From positions 868,001-932,000 of the forward strand of contig NZ_LZEW01000001.1 of NCBI RefSeq assembly GCF_001676155.1: 64,000 nt of DNA, written 5' to 3'. Origin of the DNA: Morganella psychrotolerans (GTDB lineage Bacteria > Pseudomonadota > Gammaproteobacteria > Enterobacterales > Enterobacteriaceae). The notes under the pieces are model-generated. The model did no database searches. It saw only the letters and a program-made list of their open reading frames with translations, and was not told the origin of the DNA. Both the position numbers and the translations under genes were made by a program. The first letter of the stretch is position 1. The number at the start of each line of letters is the position of its first letter. This document shows positions 20,820 through 30,305 of this stretch, piece after piece.

Positions 20820-21908
20820 ATGATCATTAATGTTTTTAAGCTGACACCTGCTCTGCTGCTCATCTGCAGCACCGCGTATGCCGCACCTGACGCCGCAGTA
20901 AGCTTTACGGATATGTCACAGCAACCGGTTCAGTTAGCCGCACCGGCAGAGCGCATTGTCGTGATCCCTATCCCCGCCGCCTCCATGCTGGCGGGAGTGG
21001 ATGAAAGCAGTCGCAAACTGGTCGGCATGCATCCGTTTGCCGGTGTTGCCGCCCGCGAGGGCATGCTCGGTGTGATGTTTCCGGATGTCTTGTCTGTGCG
21101 CAGTGATATGGTCGGTAATGATTTTGCGCCTAATGTTGAAGCCCTGCTCTCTGTTCAGCCGGATTTAGTCTGGCAATGGGGACACCGGGGTGACGATATT
21201 ATTGCGCCGATGCGTAACGCCGGTCTGACAGTTGCAACGCTGGATTACGGCAAAGAAGCCTATACACAGGAATGGCTGACGCTGATGGGTAAAACCCTCG
21301 GTAAAAATGATAAAGTCGCCGGGCTTATCACCTGGCGCAATGAAGTTATTGCACAGCTGGAAAACAGTGTCGCGGCCATCCCCGAATCAGAACAACCCCG
21401 CGTGCTCTATCTCTCTCACTTTAAACAAAGTATTCAGACCTTTGGTGCGGCATCACATAACAATGCGGATTTTGCCCTTGCCGGGGGCATCAGTCTCAAC
21501 CGCGACCTGACCGGTCCCCGCACCCTGAATATTGAGCAGATCCTGGTATGGGATCCGCAAATCATTCTGCTGGGTAACTTTGAAGCCGGACTTGCACCAT
21601 CTGATATCTATAACAACCCGATGCTCAGTGACGTCACAGCGGTCAAAAATAAACGCGTCTATAAACTGCCGATCGGCGGGTTTATCTGGGATGCACCCAA
21701 TCAGGAAACCCCGCTTTACTGGCAATGGCTGGCACAGATATTCCACCCTGAATCTGCCACATTCCCGTTACGTGATGAGATCCGCCTGCGCTATCAGCAG
21801 CTTTATAATTACACACTCAGTGAACAAGAGATCGACCGCATTCTGCACCTTGATCTTAACCGATCCGGACACGATTACCTGAGACTGATGGGGAAATCTG
21901 ATGCGTAA
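20820..21908 (+). CDS. Periplasmic substrate-binding protein, iron-type ABC importer
   Basis: 362 residues, signal peptide about 1-22 (LLLICSTAYAA). The FecB/BtuF-like fold is indicated by PAERIVVIPIPAASMLAG, PNVEALLSVQPDLVWQWG and the late VYKLPIGGFIWDAPNQETPL. The C-terminus carries an extra approximately 40-residue helical segment (IRLRYQQLYNYTLSEQEIDR). Its last bases overlap the permease gene by eight, so the two are translationally coupled. Ligand not identifiable; the TonB receptor nearby suggests a ferric chelate, haem or other metallophore. Confidence 0.85.
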   Translation: MIINVFKLTPALLLICSTAYAAPDAAVSFTDMSQQPVQLAAPAERIVVIPIPAASMLAGVDESSRKLVGMHPFAGVAAREGMLGVMFPDVLSVRSDMVGNDFAPNVEALLSVQPDLVWQWGHRGDDIIAPMRNAGLTVATLDYGKEAYTQEWLTLMGKTLGKNDKVAGLITWRNEVIAQLENSVAAIPESEQPRVLYLSHFKQSIQTFGAASHNNADFALAGGISLNRDLTGPRTLNIEQILVWDPQIILLGNFEAGLAPSDIYNNPMLSDVTAVKNKRVYKLPIGGFIWDAPNQETPLYWQWLAQIFHPESATFPLRDEIRLRYQQLYNYTLSEQEIDRILHLDLNRSGHDYLRLMGKSDA

Positions 21909-22911
21909 TCATTGGATCCTGCTCACCATCCTGTTGCTTGCCACGGTACTTACCGCTCTCTGTGCCGGGCGCTATTATGTCTCTTTCACCACCGTTTTGC
22001 AGATATTGTCCGACACCCTGACCGGACGCAACACCACCGGCGATTACAGCCGTACCGCTGAAAATGTGGTGCTGTATGTCCGTCTGCCGCGCATTTTGAT
22101 CGCCGGATTAGCCGGTGCCGGGCTGGCTGTTGCCGGGGCGGCATTGCAGGGGATCTTCCGTAACCCGCTGGTTGGTCCGCAGATCATCGGCGTATCCTCC
22201 GGGGCTGCACTCGGTGGCGCACTGGCTCTGCTGCTCTTTTCATCCCTCTTTATTACGATCAGCTTTGCCTTTCTCGGCGGGCTTCTCGCCATTGTTCTGG
22301 TGTTTCTGCTGGGATTAAACCGCCACGGCAGCAGCCTGCTGATGCTGATCCTCGCCGGTGTCATTATCAATGCTTTTTTTGCCGCCCTTATTTCACTTAT
22401 CACCTATTTCGCTGATCCGAATAATACCCTGCAAACCATTGTCTTCTGGCTGATGGGCAGTTTTGCGACCGCCACGTATCTGAAAGTCAGCGTGTTACTT
22501 CCGGTTGTGGTTATCGCGGGAGGGATTATTTTTGCTCTGCGTTTTCGCATCAACGTGCTCTCCCTGGGTGAAGAAAACGCACAGGCACTGGGATTACCGG
22601 TCACCGCAACCCGCTGGACAGTGCTGATTTGCGTGACATTAATTACCAGCGCCACTGTTGCGGTTTCCGGCACTATCGGCTGGGTCGGTCTGATTATCCC
22701 GCATATTGCGCGGCTGATAAGCGGACACGACCACCGCGTGCTTCTGCCTGCCAGTGCGCTGACAGGGGCGATTTATCTGATCGCCGTCGATACCCTCGCC
22801 CGCAGCATGACCAGTGCTGAAATCCCGCTGAGTGTGATAACTGCTCTGATCGGCGCACCTATTTTTGCCCTGCTCATTCACTCCATGAATAAAAAGGTAG
22901 CTGATTTATGA
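21901..22911 (+). CDS. FecCD-family ABC permease
   Basis: 336-residue inner-membrane permease of the BtuC/FecCD type with about ten membrane segments. The family pieces RLPRILIAGLAGAGLAVAGA (about 54-73), QGIFRNPLVGPQIIGVSSGA, the L-loop ENAQALGLPV that contacts the ATPase, and GTIGWVGLIIPHIARLISG are all present. Overlaps its neighbours at both ends (8 and 4 bases). Confidence 0.92.
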   Translation: MRNHWILLTILLLATVLTALCAGRYYVSFTTVLQILSDTLTGRNTTGDYSRTAENVVLYVRLPRILIAGLAGAGLAVAGAALQGIFRNPLVGPQIIGVSSGAALGGALALLLFSSLFITISFAFLGGLLAIVLVFLLGLNRHGSSLLMLILAGVIINAFFAALISLITYFADPNNTLQTIVFWLMGSFATATYLKVSVLLPVVVIAGGIIFALRFRINVLSLGEENAQALGLPVTATRWTVLICVTLITSATVAVSGTIGWVGLIIPHIARLISGHDHRVLLPASALTGAIYLIAVDTLARSMTSAEIPLSVITALIGAPIFALLIHSMNKKVADL

Positions 22912-23648
22912 TCCGCGTTAATCAGCTCAGCTATCACACCGGCCAGCGCCCGCTGTTTGATAAATTAACATTTAGTCAGCCGCAGGGCTCTGTCGCGGCG
23001 GTTCTCGGCCCGAACGGGCGCGGAAAAACCACGCTGCTGCGCCTGCTGCTTAATCTGCAAAAAGGGGCGACCGGCAACGTAAAACTGAATGCTCCGGCGG
23101 CATATGTCCCGCAACTCAGTGGTGCGCTGTTTAATTACTCCGTCCGTACCATGGTCAGTCTGGGACGTGTGCGCCACCTGCCCTGGTATGCCTCGCCTTC
23201 CCGGCATGACCATGACATTACCGATCAGGCGCTCGCCGACCTCGGGTTAACCCAGTTTGCAGACAAATCTTTCAATTTGCTCAGCGGCGGTGAAAAACAG
23301 ATGGTGATGATTGCCCGCGCGCTGGCAGGAGAGCCGGAAATACTGATCCTCGACGAACCAACTTCCGCCCTCGATTTAGCCAATCAGGACACCGTGCTGT
23401 CTGTGCTGAAAATGCTGGCGACTAAGCGCGGAAAAACGATTTTATTCACCAGTCATTACCCGCAACACGCCCTGCATATTGCTGATTACTCATTACTTTT
23501 ATTCAGCGGCACACAGGCACAGTTCGGGGACAGCAACAGTATGCTTACCGCTGAAAATCTTGAAAAATTGTACCAAATACCTGTGGCAGTCACACAGGTA
23601 GCATCTGAGAACCGGCAGACCTGCGGGGTTATCCCGCTGTTCCGCTGA
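22908..23648 (+). CDS. ABC transporter ATPase, FecE type
   Basis: 246-residue cytoplasmic ATPase partner of the permease. Walker A is GPNGRGKTTLL with Arg at the usual Ala/Ser position, the signature is LLSGGEKQMVMIARAL, Walker [13 protein letters not shown] and the switch His is in TSHYPQHAL. Its ATG overlaps the permease stop by four bases. An ERIC element follows 20 bases after its stop. Confidence 0.93.
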   Translation: MIRVNQLSYHTGQRPLFDKLTFSQPQGSVAAVLGPNGRGKTTLLRLLLNLQKGATGNVKLNAPAAYVPQLSGALFNYSVRTMVSLGRVRHLPWYASPSRHDHDITDQALADLGLTQFADKSFNLLSGGEKQMVMIARALAGEPEILILDEPTSALDLANQDTVLSVLKMLATKRGKTILFTSHYPQHALHIADYSLLLFSGTQAQFGDSNSMLTAENLEKLYQIPVAVTQVASENRQTCGVIPLFR

Positions 23649-23668
23649 CAACAGCAACAACATTTAAC

Positions 23669-23797
23669 TATACCCAACGTCATTCAGAATGCAGGAAGGC
23701 GGCAAGCTCCGACCGCCGGGGAGCATAGGTAAACTATGTGACCCGGCGGGCTGAGCGTAGCCAACGAACCTGCAGTTTGAATGAATAAGGGAATATA
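23669..23797 (+). repeat. ERIC element, copy 2
   Basis: 129 bases with the same ends and core as copy 1. It lies between the ATPase gene and the cupin gene, where it would be part of a read-through transcript if the genes form one operon. Confidence 0.88.
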
Positions 23798-23809
23798 AGG
23801 ACACTTATT

Positions 23810-24151
23810 ATGAGCGACAACACTATCACCCCGGCACAAGCTCTGATTATCGCCGATCTCGTGAACTACACTGAACAAGGGATTTCCAGCCGCGTGCTGG
23901 CAAAAAACGGCGGCGGTAACATTACTCTGTTTGCCTTTGATAAAGGTCAGGCTCTGTCTGAACACAGCGCACCGTTTGACGCCATTGTTATGGTGGCGGA
24001 AGGCAGTCTTACCCTGACTATCGCCGGTGTTCCGGTGACAGCCAAACCCGGTGAAATCATCCGTATGCCTGCCAATATTCCTCATGCGGTTGATGCACCG
24101 GAGCAGGCAAAAATGCTGCTGGTGATGTTACGCGAACCGGAAACCAAATAG
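23810..24151 (+). CDS. Cupin-domain protein
   Basis: 113-residue single-domain cupin. Motif 1 is degenerate: EHSAPFDAIVMVAEG has one His where the family has HxH, but keeps the Glu and Gly. Motif 2, PGEIIRMPANIPHAV, is normal. Metal ligands would therefore be reduced to about three. An AAGGA ribosome site precedes the ATG. It is followed nine bases later by the methyltransferase, so the two are co-transcribed. Its function is unknown; it may bind a small metabolite or metal related to the uptake locus. Confidence 0.8.
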   Translation: MSDNTITPAQALIIADLVNYTEQGISSRVLAKNGGGNITLFAFDKGQALSEHSAPFDAIVMVAEGSLTLTIAGVPVTAKPGEIIRMPANIPHAVDAPEQAKMLLVMLREPETK

Positions 24152-24160
24152 GATAAACTG

Positions 24161-24931
24161 ATGGAAAGCACACACACAGGTCATGAAGCCGGACACAAAT
24201 TTCTGGCGCGGCTGGGCAAAAAACGTCTGCGTCCCGGCGGACGGATTGCTACTGAATGGCTGCTGTCGCACAGCGGGCTGCAATCTGACAGCCGCGTACT
24301 GGAAATTGCCTGCAATATGGGTACGACAGCCATTGAAATTGCACAGCGCTTTCAGTGTCATATCACCGGTATTGATATGGATAAACAAGCACTTGCCAAT
24401 GCGCGGAAAAATATTCTGCAAAACGGATTATCGCACCTGGTTACCGTGCAGGAAGCCGATGCCTCAAAACTGCCGTTTCCGGATAACCATTTTGATGTTG
24501 TGATTAATGAAGCAATGCTGACCATGTATGCAGATAAAGCCAAAGCACGTCTGGTACAGGAATATTTACGGGTACTGAAACCGGGCGGGCGTCTGCTGAC
24601 ACATGATATCGCCCTGACCACCCCGCGTGAGGAAGAGTGCGTCACACAGGAAATGCAGGCAGCAATCCACGTAAAAGCGCAGCCGATGCTCAGCGACGAC
24701 TGGCTTGCCTTGTTCCGTGATGCCGGGTTTTGTGATGTGATCCGCTCTGAAGGTGCGATGACACTGATGACCCCGAAAGGCATGCTGCACGACGAAGGTA
24801 TTACCGGTACACTGAACATAATCCGCAACGCACTGAAAAAAGAGAACCGCCCGCAGTTTTTACAGATGTTCCGCCACTTCCGGGCAAACCGCGACCGGCT
24901 GCGGTATATTGCGGTGGTCAGTACGAAGTAA
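24161..24931 (+). CDS. Class I SAM-dependent methyltransferase
   Basis: 256 residues. SAM-binding motif I is VLEIACNMGTTAIEIA (about 46-61), with Asn and Met in place of the usual GxGxG glycines. Motif II HITGIDMD, post-motif VTVQEADASKLPFPDNHFDV and motif III VLKPGGRLL follow in order. It resembles the UbiE-like group but the substrate cannot be read from sequence. Paired with the cupin gene; possibly it tailors a metallophore or works in metal or stress response. Confidence 0.82.
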   Translation: MESTHTGHEAGHKFLARLGKKRLRPGGRIATEWLLSHSGLQSDSRVLEIACNMGTTAIEIAQRFQCHITGIDMDKQALANARKNILQNGLSHLVTVQEADASKLPFPDNHFDVVINEAMLTMYADKAKARLVQEYLRVLKPGGRLLTHDIALTTPREEECVTQEMQAAIHVKAQPMLSDDWLALFRDAGFCDVIRSEGAMTLMTPKGMLHDEGITGTLNIIRNALKKENRPQFLQMFRHFRANRDRLRYIAVVSTK

Positions 24932-24968
24932 GCCTGTGAAATATCGGGTTGTAAGGTAATATCAAAAA

Positions 24969-25188
24969 ATAACAAATACATCGAATAATTAACGTTTGAT
25001 GTATTTGTTATCCATAATAATATACCCAACGTCATTCAAGATGCAGGAAGGCGGCAAGGGAAGACAGACGGGGAGCATACATAAGTATGTGACCCGGTAG
25101 GCTTCCCTGCGCCAACGAACCTGCTGTTTGAATGAATAAAGAAATACATCGAATAATTAATATTTGATGTATTTGTTATCCGTAATAA
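24969..25188. repeat. ERIC copy 3 flanked by duplicated hairpin units
   Basis: A perfect 14-base inverted repeat (ATAACAAATACATC ... GATGTATTTGTTAT, 24969-25011) follows the methyltransferase and could be its terminator. An ERIC element occupies 25021-25146. Directly after it the same hairpin unit returns (25142-25188), about 93% identical over 47 bases to 24974-25020. ERIC normally shows only a TA duplication, so the long flanking duplication is unusual. No gene lies in 24932-25282. Confidence 0.8.
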
Positions 25189-25282
25189 TAAACATTATTT
25201 TCAATATTTGTTTACTCTTCATTAAACATACTCCCGATATAACGTAACTATTCTTTTTTACAATTAACTATATTGGTGAAAA

Positions 25283-26059
25283 ATGCAAATAATATACCCT
25301 GGTAACTATTCAAACCCTGCTCTTCCGGATGATATTTTTGAGGAGGAATATTATTTCGCGAAAAAGCAACACATTCCCTGCCTGTTACTTCATCCGGAAA
25401 GTACGGTAACGGGAAAATATCAATTTTCCGGTACATTCGAACCTGATATCCCGGTTATCTGGCGCGGGTGGATGTTGAATACTGAAGAGTATCAGCAATT
25501 ACACCGGGCGATTGCATTGCACGGCGGTACCATGCTGAGCTCCGTTGATGATTACATCAGAAATCATCATATTACCGGCTGGTATGAGCGTTGCCGGGAA
25601 TTTACACCGGAAACCGTTATTACATCAGCCGATGCAAATTTTGATGAATTAATCTGCGACCTTCAATGGCCGGCATACTTTGTTAAAGATTATGTAAAGT
25701 CACTGACAACAAACCGGGGGTCGATCGCTGAAAATGCAGATGAAATACGGGAAATAATTAAACTGATTGCTCATTACCGCGGAGAAATTGAAGGTGGCGT
25801 CTGTCTGCGTCATATTGAATATTTTATTGAGAACACTGAGCGCCGGTATTTTATCCTTAACAAAATTGTATATTCAGCGGATAATAACATCCCGCACATT
25901 GTCTATGATATTGCTGATAAAATAAACACCCCTTTCTTCTCTGTCGATATCGCAGAAAATACAGAGAGTGAGCTACGACTGATTGAAATTGGTGACGGGC
26001 AGGTGTCAGATATTAAAGAATGGGATATGGAGAAATTTATTTCAATGCTAAATCAATAG
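25283..26059 (+). CDS. ATP-grasp domain protein, R2K type
   Basis: 258 residues. The second half carries an R2K-like ATP-grasp pattern: AYFVKDYVKSL (first Lys), RGEIEGGVCLRHIEYF (Arg), ERRYFILNKIV (second Arg), and FFSVDIAENTESELRLIEIG with the metal-binding acidic residues, ending DGQVSDI. The N-terminal part (IYPGNYSNPALPDDIFEEEY) matches the pre-ATP-grasp region. Such proteins join an amino group to a carboxylate, and some sit in conflict or modification loci. Codons are more AT-rich than in core genes. Substrate unknown. Confidence 0.75.
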   Translation: MQIIYPGNYSNPALPDDIFEEEYYFAKKQHIPCLLLHPESTVTGKYQFSGTFEPDIPVIWRGWMLNTEEYQQLHRAIALHGGTMLSSVDDYIRNHHITGWYERCREFTPETVITSADANFDELICDLQWPAYFVKDYVKSLTTNRGSIAENADEIREIIKLIAHYRGEIEGGVCLRHIEYFIENTERRYFILNKIVYSADNNIPHIVYDIADKINTPFFSVDIAENTESELRLIEIGDGQVSDIKEWDMEKFISMLNQ

Positions 26060-26175
26060 CAAAAATAATATATTAATATTCAGGTCATGCTGCATTTTAT
26101 GAAAAACTTCGCTTCCCAACTTACTGTAGTTAGTATGAAATACTACAATAATTATTAATTCTCAAATGGATTTTT

Positions 26176-26580
26176 ATGAAAAAGAAACTATTAGTCTTAT
26201 TAGGTTTTATTGCTGGCACACTTTTACTATTCTTTTACCTCAATACGGACTCACTTCATGAGAAATTAGTTAAATCATCAAATGAAATCAATGAACTGAC
26301 TCCAATTAAGCTTGATCGGTTTACTACCCTGGAAAATACCGATATTGAAGGTAAAACCATGATATATAATTATAAAATATCCAAAGTTAACGCCGCGGAT
26401 ATTGATATAACTACTTTCTGTGCCACTGCAACCGATGAATTAATCAAAAGAGACTGTAAAAACGAAGAATTATCAGAATTACTGAATGACGGCATTAAAT
26501 TTAAACACGCATACCGAGATGAATCAGGTACTCCTATCGCGACAATTAAACTTGATAAAAGTGATTGCTTCGGGAAATAA
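26176..26580 (+). CDS. Hypothetical membrane-anchored protein, 134 residues
   Basis: Not recognised. One N-terminal membrane segment (about 5-22, LLVLLGFIAGTLLLFFY) followed by about 110 residues probably in the periplasm, with three Cys (FCATA, RDCKN, SDCFGK). The Lys-rich start and the absence of a clear cleavage site suggest an anchored rather than secreted protein. AT-rich, in the same accessory patch as the ATP-grasp gene. Confidence 0.6.
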   Translation: MKKKLLVLLGFIAGTLLLFFYLNTDSLHEKLVKSSNEINELTPIKLDRFTTLENTDIEGKTMIYNYKISKVNAADIDITTFCATATDELIKRDCKNEELSELLNDGIKFKHAYRDESGTPIATIKLDKSDCFGK

Positions 26581-26809
26581 TATGTCAATTACCTAATCTG
26601 CGGTTAAGCGCTTCCGGACCGCAGAATGGTCAACTCAGTAACCCCTGTGTTTTTTCTGTCACTTCAGCAGTCATTTCCGGATTAATTGAATGGGGCGCTG
26701 ACAATAACAGCAGCCAGATGGACATTTTGAATGCATCATTCACGCAAAATGCCCCACCCATGCCCCATGCCGTTAATGACCTATATTGATTAACTTAAAA
26801 ATCAATAAA

Positions 26810-27256
26810 TTACAACCCACCCTCGGGCTTATTCAGGATATGATCTTCCCAGTTCTGAACCACACTTTCCGGCACGGCAATATGACGCACGGTAATACCG
26901 TTTTGGTGCATCAGGGATTTTGATCCGCTGATTAACGGATGCCAGGGTAGTAATGAATTCCCTTCTGAAATCCGGCGGTATGCGCAGGTTAACGGCAACC
27001 AGGCGTCAAATGTCAGCAGGTTTTCACGCGTCAGTTTTATGCAATCAGGCTCATAACGGAACCGGTCTTCATAATGGCGGCACTTGCAACTTTTAATATC
27101 CAGCTGATTGCAGGCAACATCCGTGAAATAAATTTCATCGGTGTCCGCGTCCATCAGTTTCTGCAAACAACACTGTCCGCAGCCATCACACAGTGATTCC
27201 CACTCTTCATCACTCATTTCATCGAGGGTTTTCACCGTCCAGAATGGTTCAGACAT
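26810..27256 (-). CDS. ycgN: YcgN family cysteine-cluster protein
   Basis: UPF0260 protein of 148 residues (E. coli 153 or so). The cysteine-rich [12 protein letters not shown] near residues 24-35 and [18 protein letters not shown] then PDCIKL form a probable Fe or Zn site of the YkgJ type. Located beside ycgM as in E. coli. Biochemical role not established. Confidence 0.93.
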   Translation of the reverse strand: MSEPFWTVKTLDEMSDEEWESLCDGCGQCCLQKLMDADTDEIYFTDVACNQLDIKSCKCRHYEDRFRYEPDCIKLTRENLLTFDAWLPLTCAYRRISEGNSLLPWHPLISGSKSLMHQNGITVRHIAVPESVVQNWEDHILNKPEGGL

Positions 27257-27308
27257 TTTATATTTCCTTTTTATATCTTTTATTTTTTATCTTTTACCGC
27301 GACAACCA

Positions 27309-27965
27309 TCAGATAACCCGGGTTGTCAGCATATAATCATTAACTGCCATTTTCAGCATATCGCCGGATACCAGTGGTCCGACGCCTTCAGGGGTTCCCG
27401 TCAGAATAATATCACCCGGTCGCAGGGTGAAATAACGGGACATATAGCTTATCAGCGGCACAATCGGCGTCAGCATATCGCGGGTATTGCCCTGCTGGCG
27501 TAATTCACCATTGACGGTCAGGCTCAGCGTGACATTTTGCGGGTCCGGAAATTCATTAACCGGAATAAAACCGGATACCGGCGCTGAACCATCAAAGGCT
27601 TTGCTTTTTTCCCACGGCTGTCCGGCAGCTTTCAGTTTACTCTGAACATCCCGCAGGGTTAAATCAAGCGCGATACCAAACCCGGCAATGGCACGGGCGC
27701 AGCGATCTTCATTTGCCTGTTTCAGTGGCGCGCCAATCAGCACCGCCAATTCAGTTTCATGATGCACTTCACCAAACTCTTTCGGGATGGCAACGGGCTG
27801 GCGTAAATCACACAGTGCCGTTTCCGGTTTAATAAAAAGAAGGGGTTCTGCGGCTGTCTGAGATTTCATCTCTGCGACATGTTTCGCATAATTAAGCCCC
27901 ACACAGACCACTTTACCTGCAGGAAAGTCGAGGAGAGCGCCCTGCCAGTCACGATGCTGATACAT
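27309..27965 (-). CDS. ycgM: Fumarylacetoacetate hydrolase family protein YcgM
   Basis: 218 residues (E. coli 219). The FAH fold is shown by VVCVGLNYAKHVAEM, the metal-binding Glu pair in VHHETELAVLIG, and DIILTGTPEGVGPLVSGD. YcgM-type enzymes act as acylpyruvate hydrolases or oxaloacetate decarboxylases. In the ycgL-ycgM-ycgN neighbourhood, with a transglycosylase gene inserted before ycgL. Confidence 0.92.
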   Translation of the reverse strand: MYQHRDWQGALLDFPAGKVVCVGLNYAKHVAEMKSQTAAEPLLFIKPETALCDLRQPVAIPKEFGEVHHETELAVLIGAPLKQANEDRCARAIAGFGIALDLTLRDVQSKLKAAGQPWEKSKAFDGSAPVSGFIPVNEFPDPQNVTLSLTVNGELRQQGNTRDMLTPIVPLISYMSRYFTLRPGDIILTGTPEGVGPLVSGDMLKMAVNDYMLTTRVI

Positions 27966-27998
27966 AGTTTTACCCCTTAATTTTTTATACTGATTATT

Positions 27999-29093
27999 TT
28001 ACCGGATCCGTGCCCCGATATTATCCGCCATCAGCGAGACACTGAGCGCAAAGAAATACGAGCGGTTCCAGTGCATAATAGTGATAAAGTTCTGTGTAAC
28101 CAGATACACCCGCCCCCGGTTATCTTCCGGCACAACCAGCCACAACGGAATGTTATCAGGAAGATTTGCCTGAGCAGGAAGGATCACACCCAATGCTTTC
28201 CATTGCGCCAATGTTTTGCTCTGTGTGACCTTTGTACCTTCAATTGTGCGATCGAAATCTGCCGGTAATGTGATTTCATAACCCCACGGCAACCCTTTTA
28301 CCCAGCCCTCTGTTGCCAGATAATTCGCCGTGGAGGCAAAGACATCGGCTTTATTTGTCCAGATATCAACAATGCCGTCACCGTCACCATCAACCGCATA
28401 AGTCAGGTAACTGGTCGGCATAAACTGGTTCTGTCCCATCGCCCCCGCCCAGGAGCCTTTCAGTTGCTGGTCCGCCGGAATATGCCCGTCATCAATAATC
28501 TGCAATGCCGCGATAAATTGTTTTACAAACATCTCTTCACGGCGGCCTTCATAAGCCAGTGTCGCCAGCGCAGAAATTACATCCTCTTTACCCTGATAAC
28601 GCCCGAAGCCGCTTTCCAGCCCCCACAACGCAACAATGTATTCCTGCGGAACACCATAATTCTGACTGATACGATCAAGAATAGCGGTATTCGCATCATA
28701 TTGTTTCACTGCGGTGCTTATTGCTCCGCTGGTGACACGGCGGTTCAGGTAATCATCGAGTGTAACTTTCTTCTCAGGCTGGTTTTTATCAGACGTTATA
28801 ACACGTTCAATAAAATGAAAATTCTCAAAAGCACGGGTCAGTGTCGCTTCTTTTATGCCTTCCTGACGCGCCATCGTTTTTAATTGTTCCGCATAGGCCG
28901 GAAATTGCTCTGCCGTCCGGGAGTCCGCAGGGAAATCACGCTGTAAATCGCTGACAGCCAGGCGCGGTGCAGCAGGTTTTGCTGCCGGTGCTGATGCAAT
29001 CAATCCTTTGGACGTCGATACCAGTGGCTGAGATGCGCTGCATGCAGTAAGAGATACAGCAATAATAACGGAAGACAATAATGTCAGGCGCAT
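27999..29093 (-). CDS. Lytic murein transglycosylase, MltB type, lipoprotein
   Basis: 364 residues from the ATG at 29093, which follows AAAGGA. A longer in-frame start would bury the signal peptide. Lipobox LTAC at residues 14-17 predicts an outer-membrane lipoprotein that cleaves peptidoglycan to 1,6-anhydromuropeptides. Catalytic Glu in IVALWGLESGFGRYQG; GSWAGAMGQNQFMPTSYL and DGDGDGIVDIW are family hallmarks. It is an MltB-family (SLT family 3) enzyme and not the canonical mltB by context. Confidence 0.9.
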   Translation of the reverse strand: MRLTLLSSVIIAVSLTACSASQPLVSTSKGLIASAPAAKPAAPRLAVSDLQRDFPADSRTAEQFPAYAEQLKTMARQEGIKEATLTRAFENFHFIERVITSDKNQPEKKVTLDDYLNRRVTSGAISTAVKQYDANTAILDRISQNYGVPQEYIVALWGLESGFGRYQGKEDVISALATLAYEGRREEMFVKQFIAALQIIDDGHIPADQQLKGSWAGAMGQNQFMPTSYLTYAVDGDGDGIVDIWTNKADVFASTANYLATEGWVKGLPWGYEITLPADFDRTIEGTKVTQSKTLAQWKALGVILPAQANLPDNIPLWLVVPEDNRGRVYLVTQNFITIMHWNRSYFFALSVSLMADNIGARIR

Positions 29094-29127
29094 AACGATA
29101 TCCTTTCTTTCTGTTTGGCAGACATAA

Positions 29128-29415
29128 TTATTCAGATTTATCCTGAATATCAAATAAATCCCGGTATTCCGTTAATAAATTCTCCACCGGTGGCGGGAAT
29201 TGAAGATAATAACCGGACCCGGTTAATGCCTGTTTTACTTTCTCAATATCCGCATTTGCCAGTTTGTCGCGATTTGCCAGGTTAATCAGCATGCTGAACG
29301 CCGGTGTACCGAAGCTTTTCAGCAATTCTTCAGGCACGCGTGAAAAGTCATCTCTTTTTTCAATATAGAGATAGGTATGATCGCGGTTAGGACTTCTGTA
29401 AATTGCACACAACAT
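29128..29415 (-). CDS. ycgL: YcgL domain protein
   Basis: UPF0745 family small protein of 95 residues. The family signatures [34 protein letters not shown] and [19 protein letters not shown] are present. E. coli has a slightly longer N-terminus. Divergent from minC as in E. coli. Function unknown. Confidence 0.93.
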   Translation of the reverse strand: MLCAIYRSPNRDHTYLYIEKRDDFSRVPEELLKSFGTPAFSMLINLANRDKLANADIEKVKQALTGSGYYLQFPPPVENLLTEYRDLFDIQDKSE

Positions 29416-29575
29416 TGGAATTATCCCGTATAAATCAAATCGTGACTTGCTAGAAAATGGCAGTAACTATAACATGCTATTGTTTTTGATAAAATCGTCA
29501 CCCGGCATTGTGTCTCAGCCGTATCATTTGTGTATGTCTGAATACCGGGCCGTTTAATTACATTGAGTCGGACAG

Positions 29576-30283
29576 ATGTCATCATCGCCAATTGAGTTAA
29601 AAGGCAGTAATTTTACGCTTTCGGTTCTTCATTTAAATAATGAGGATCCTCAGATTATTGAACAGGCAGTCCGCGAGAAAGTCGGGCAGGCGCCCGCTTT
29701 TTTCCAAAATGCGCCTGTTGTCCTGAATGTCAGTCAGATTTCATCCGGTGCAAACCTGAAAATTATCTGCCGGGCAGTGGCTGAGGCCGGTCTGTCTGTC
29801 GTCGGGATCAGCGGCTGTCAGAATGAAAAAATGCGCAAAGCGGCTATCCGCAGCGGTATTCCGCTTCTCAGTGAAGGGAAAAGTGCCAGACCCGTTACGG
29901 CTGAGCCGGATGTGTCAGAGCAGGCAGCCGCACCGGTCACTTCACCGGATACGCAAAAAACCAAACTGATTACCGTCCCTGTCCGTTCCGGGCAACGAAT
30001 TTATGCGCCTAACAGTGACCTGATTGTGACCGCCAATGTCAGCGCAGGTGCTGAGCTTATCGCAGATGGCAATATTCATATTTATGGCCTGATGCGCGGA
30101 CGTGTGCTGGCAGGCGCTGCCGGTGATACAGAGTGCCGGATTTTCTGCTCTCACCTGCATGCGGAACTGATTTCTATTGCCGGACAATATTGGCTGAGCG
30201 ATCAAATCCCGGCGGAATTTACCGGGAAAGCCGTCAATCTCAGTCTGGTTAATAATGAACTCACTATCAACAATCTAATATAG
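29576..30283 (+). CDS. minC: Septum site-determining protein MinC
   Basis: Inhibits FtsZ polymerisation away from midcell when bound to MinD. 235 residues (E. coli 231). N-terminal FtsZ-inhibiting domain (about 1-100), a linker rich in Ala, Pro and Thr, then the beta-helical C-terminal domain with [17 protein letters not shown]-type sequence and RVLAGAAGD. First gene of minCDE, 22 bases before minD. Confidence 0.96.
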   Translation: MSSSPIELKGSNFTLSVLHLNNEDPQIIEQAVREKVGQAPAFFQNAPVVLNVSQISSGANLKIICRAVAEAGLSVVGISGCQNEKMRKAAIRSGIPLLSEGKSARPVTAEPDVSEQAAAPVTSPDTQKTKLITVPVRSGQRIYAPNSDLIVTANVSAGAELIADGNIHIYGLMRGRVLAGAAGDTECRIFCSHLHAELISIAGQYWLSDQIPAEFTGKAVNLSLVNNELTINNLI

Positions 30284-30305
30284 ACCTTTAACAAGGAATA
30301 ATTCC

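Noticed and set aside
26565-26789. Open frame of 74 codons after the anchored protein gene
   Set aside because: Overlaps the upstream stop region, has no ribosome site, and its composition looks non-coding.
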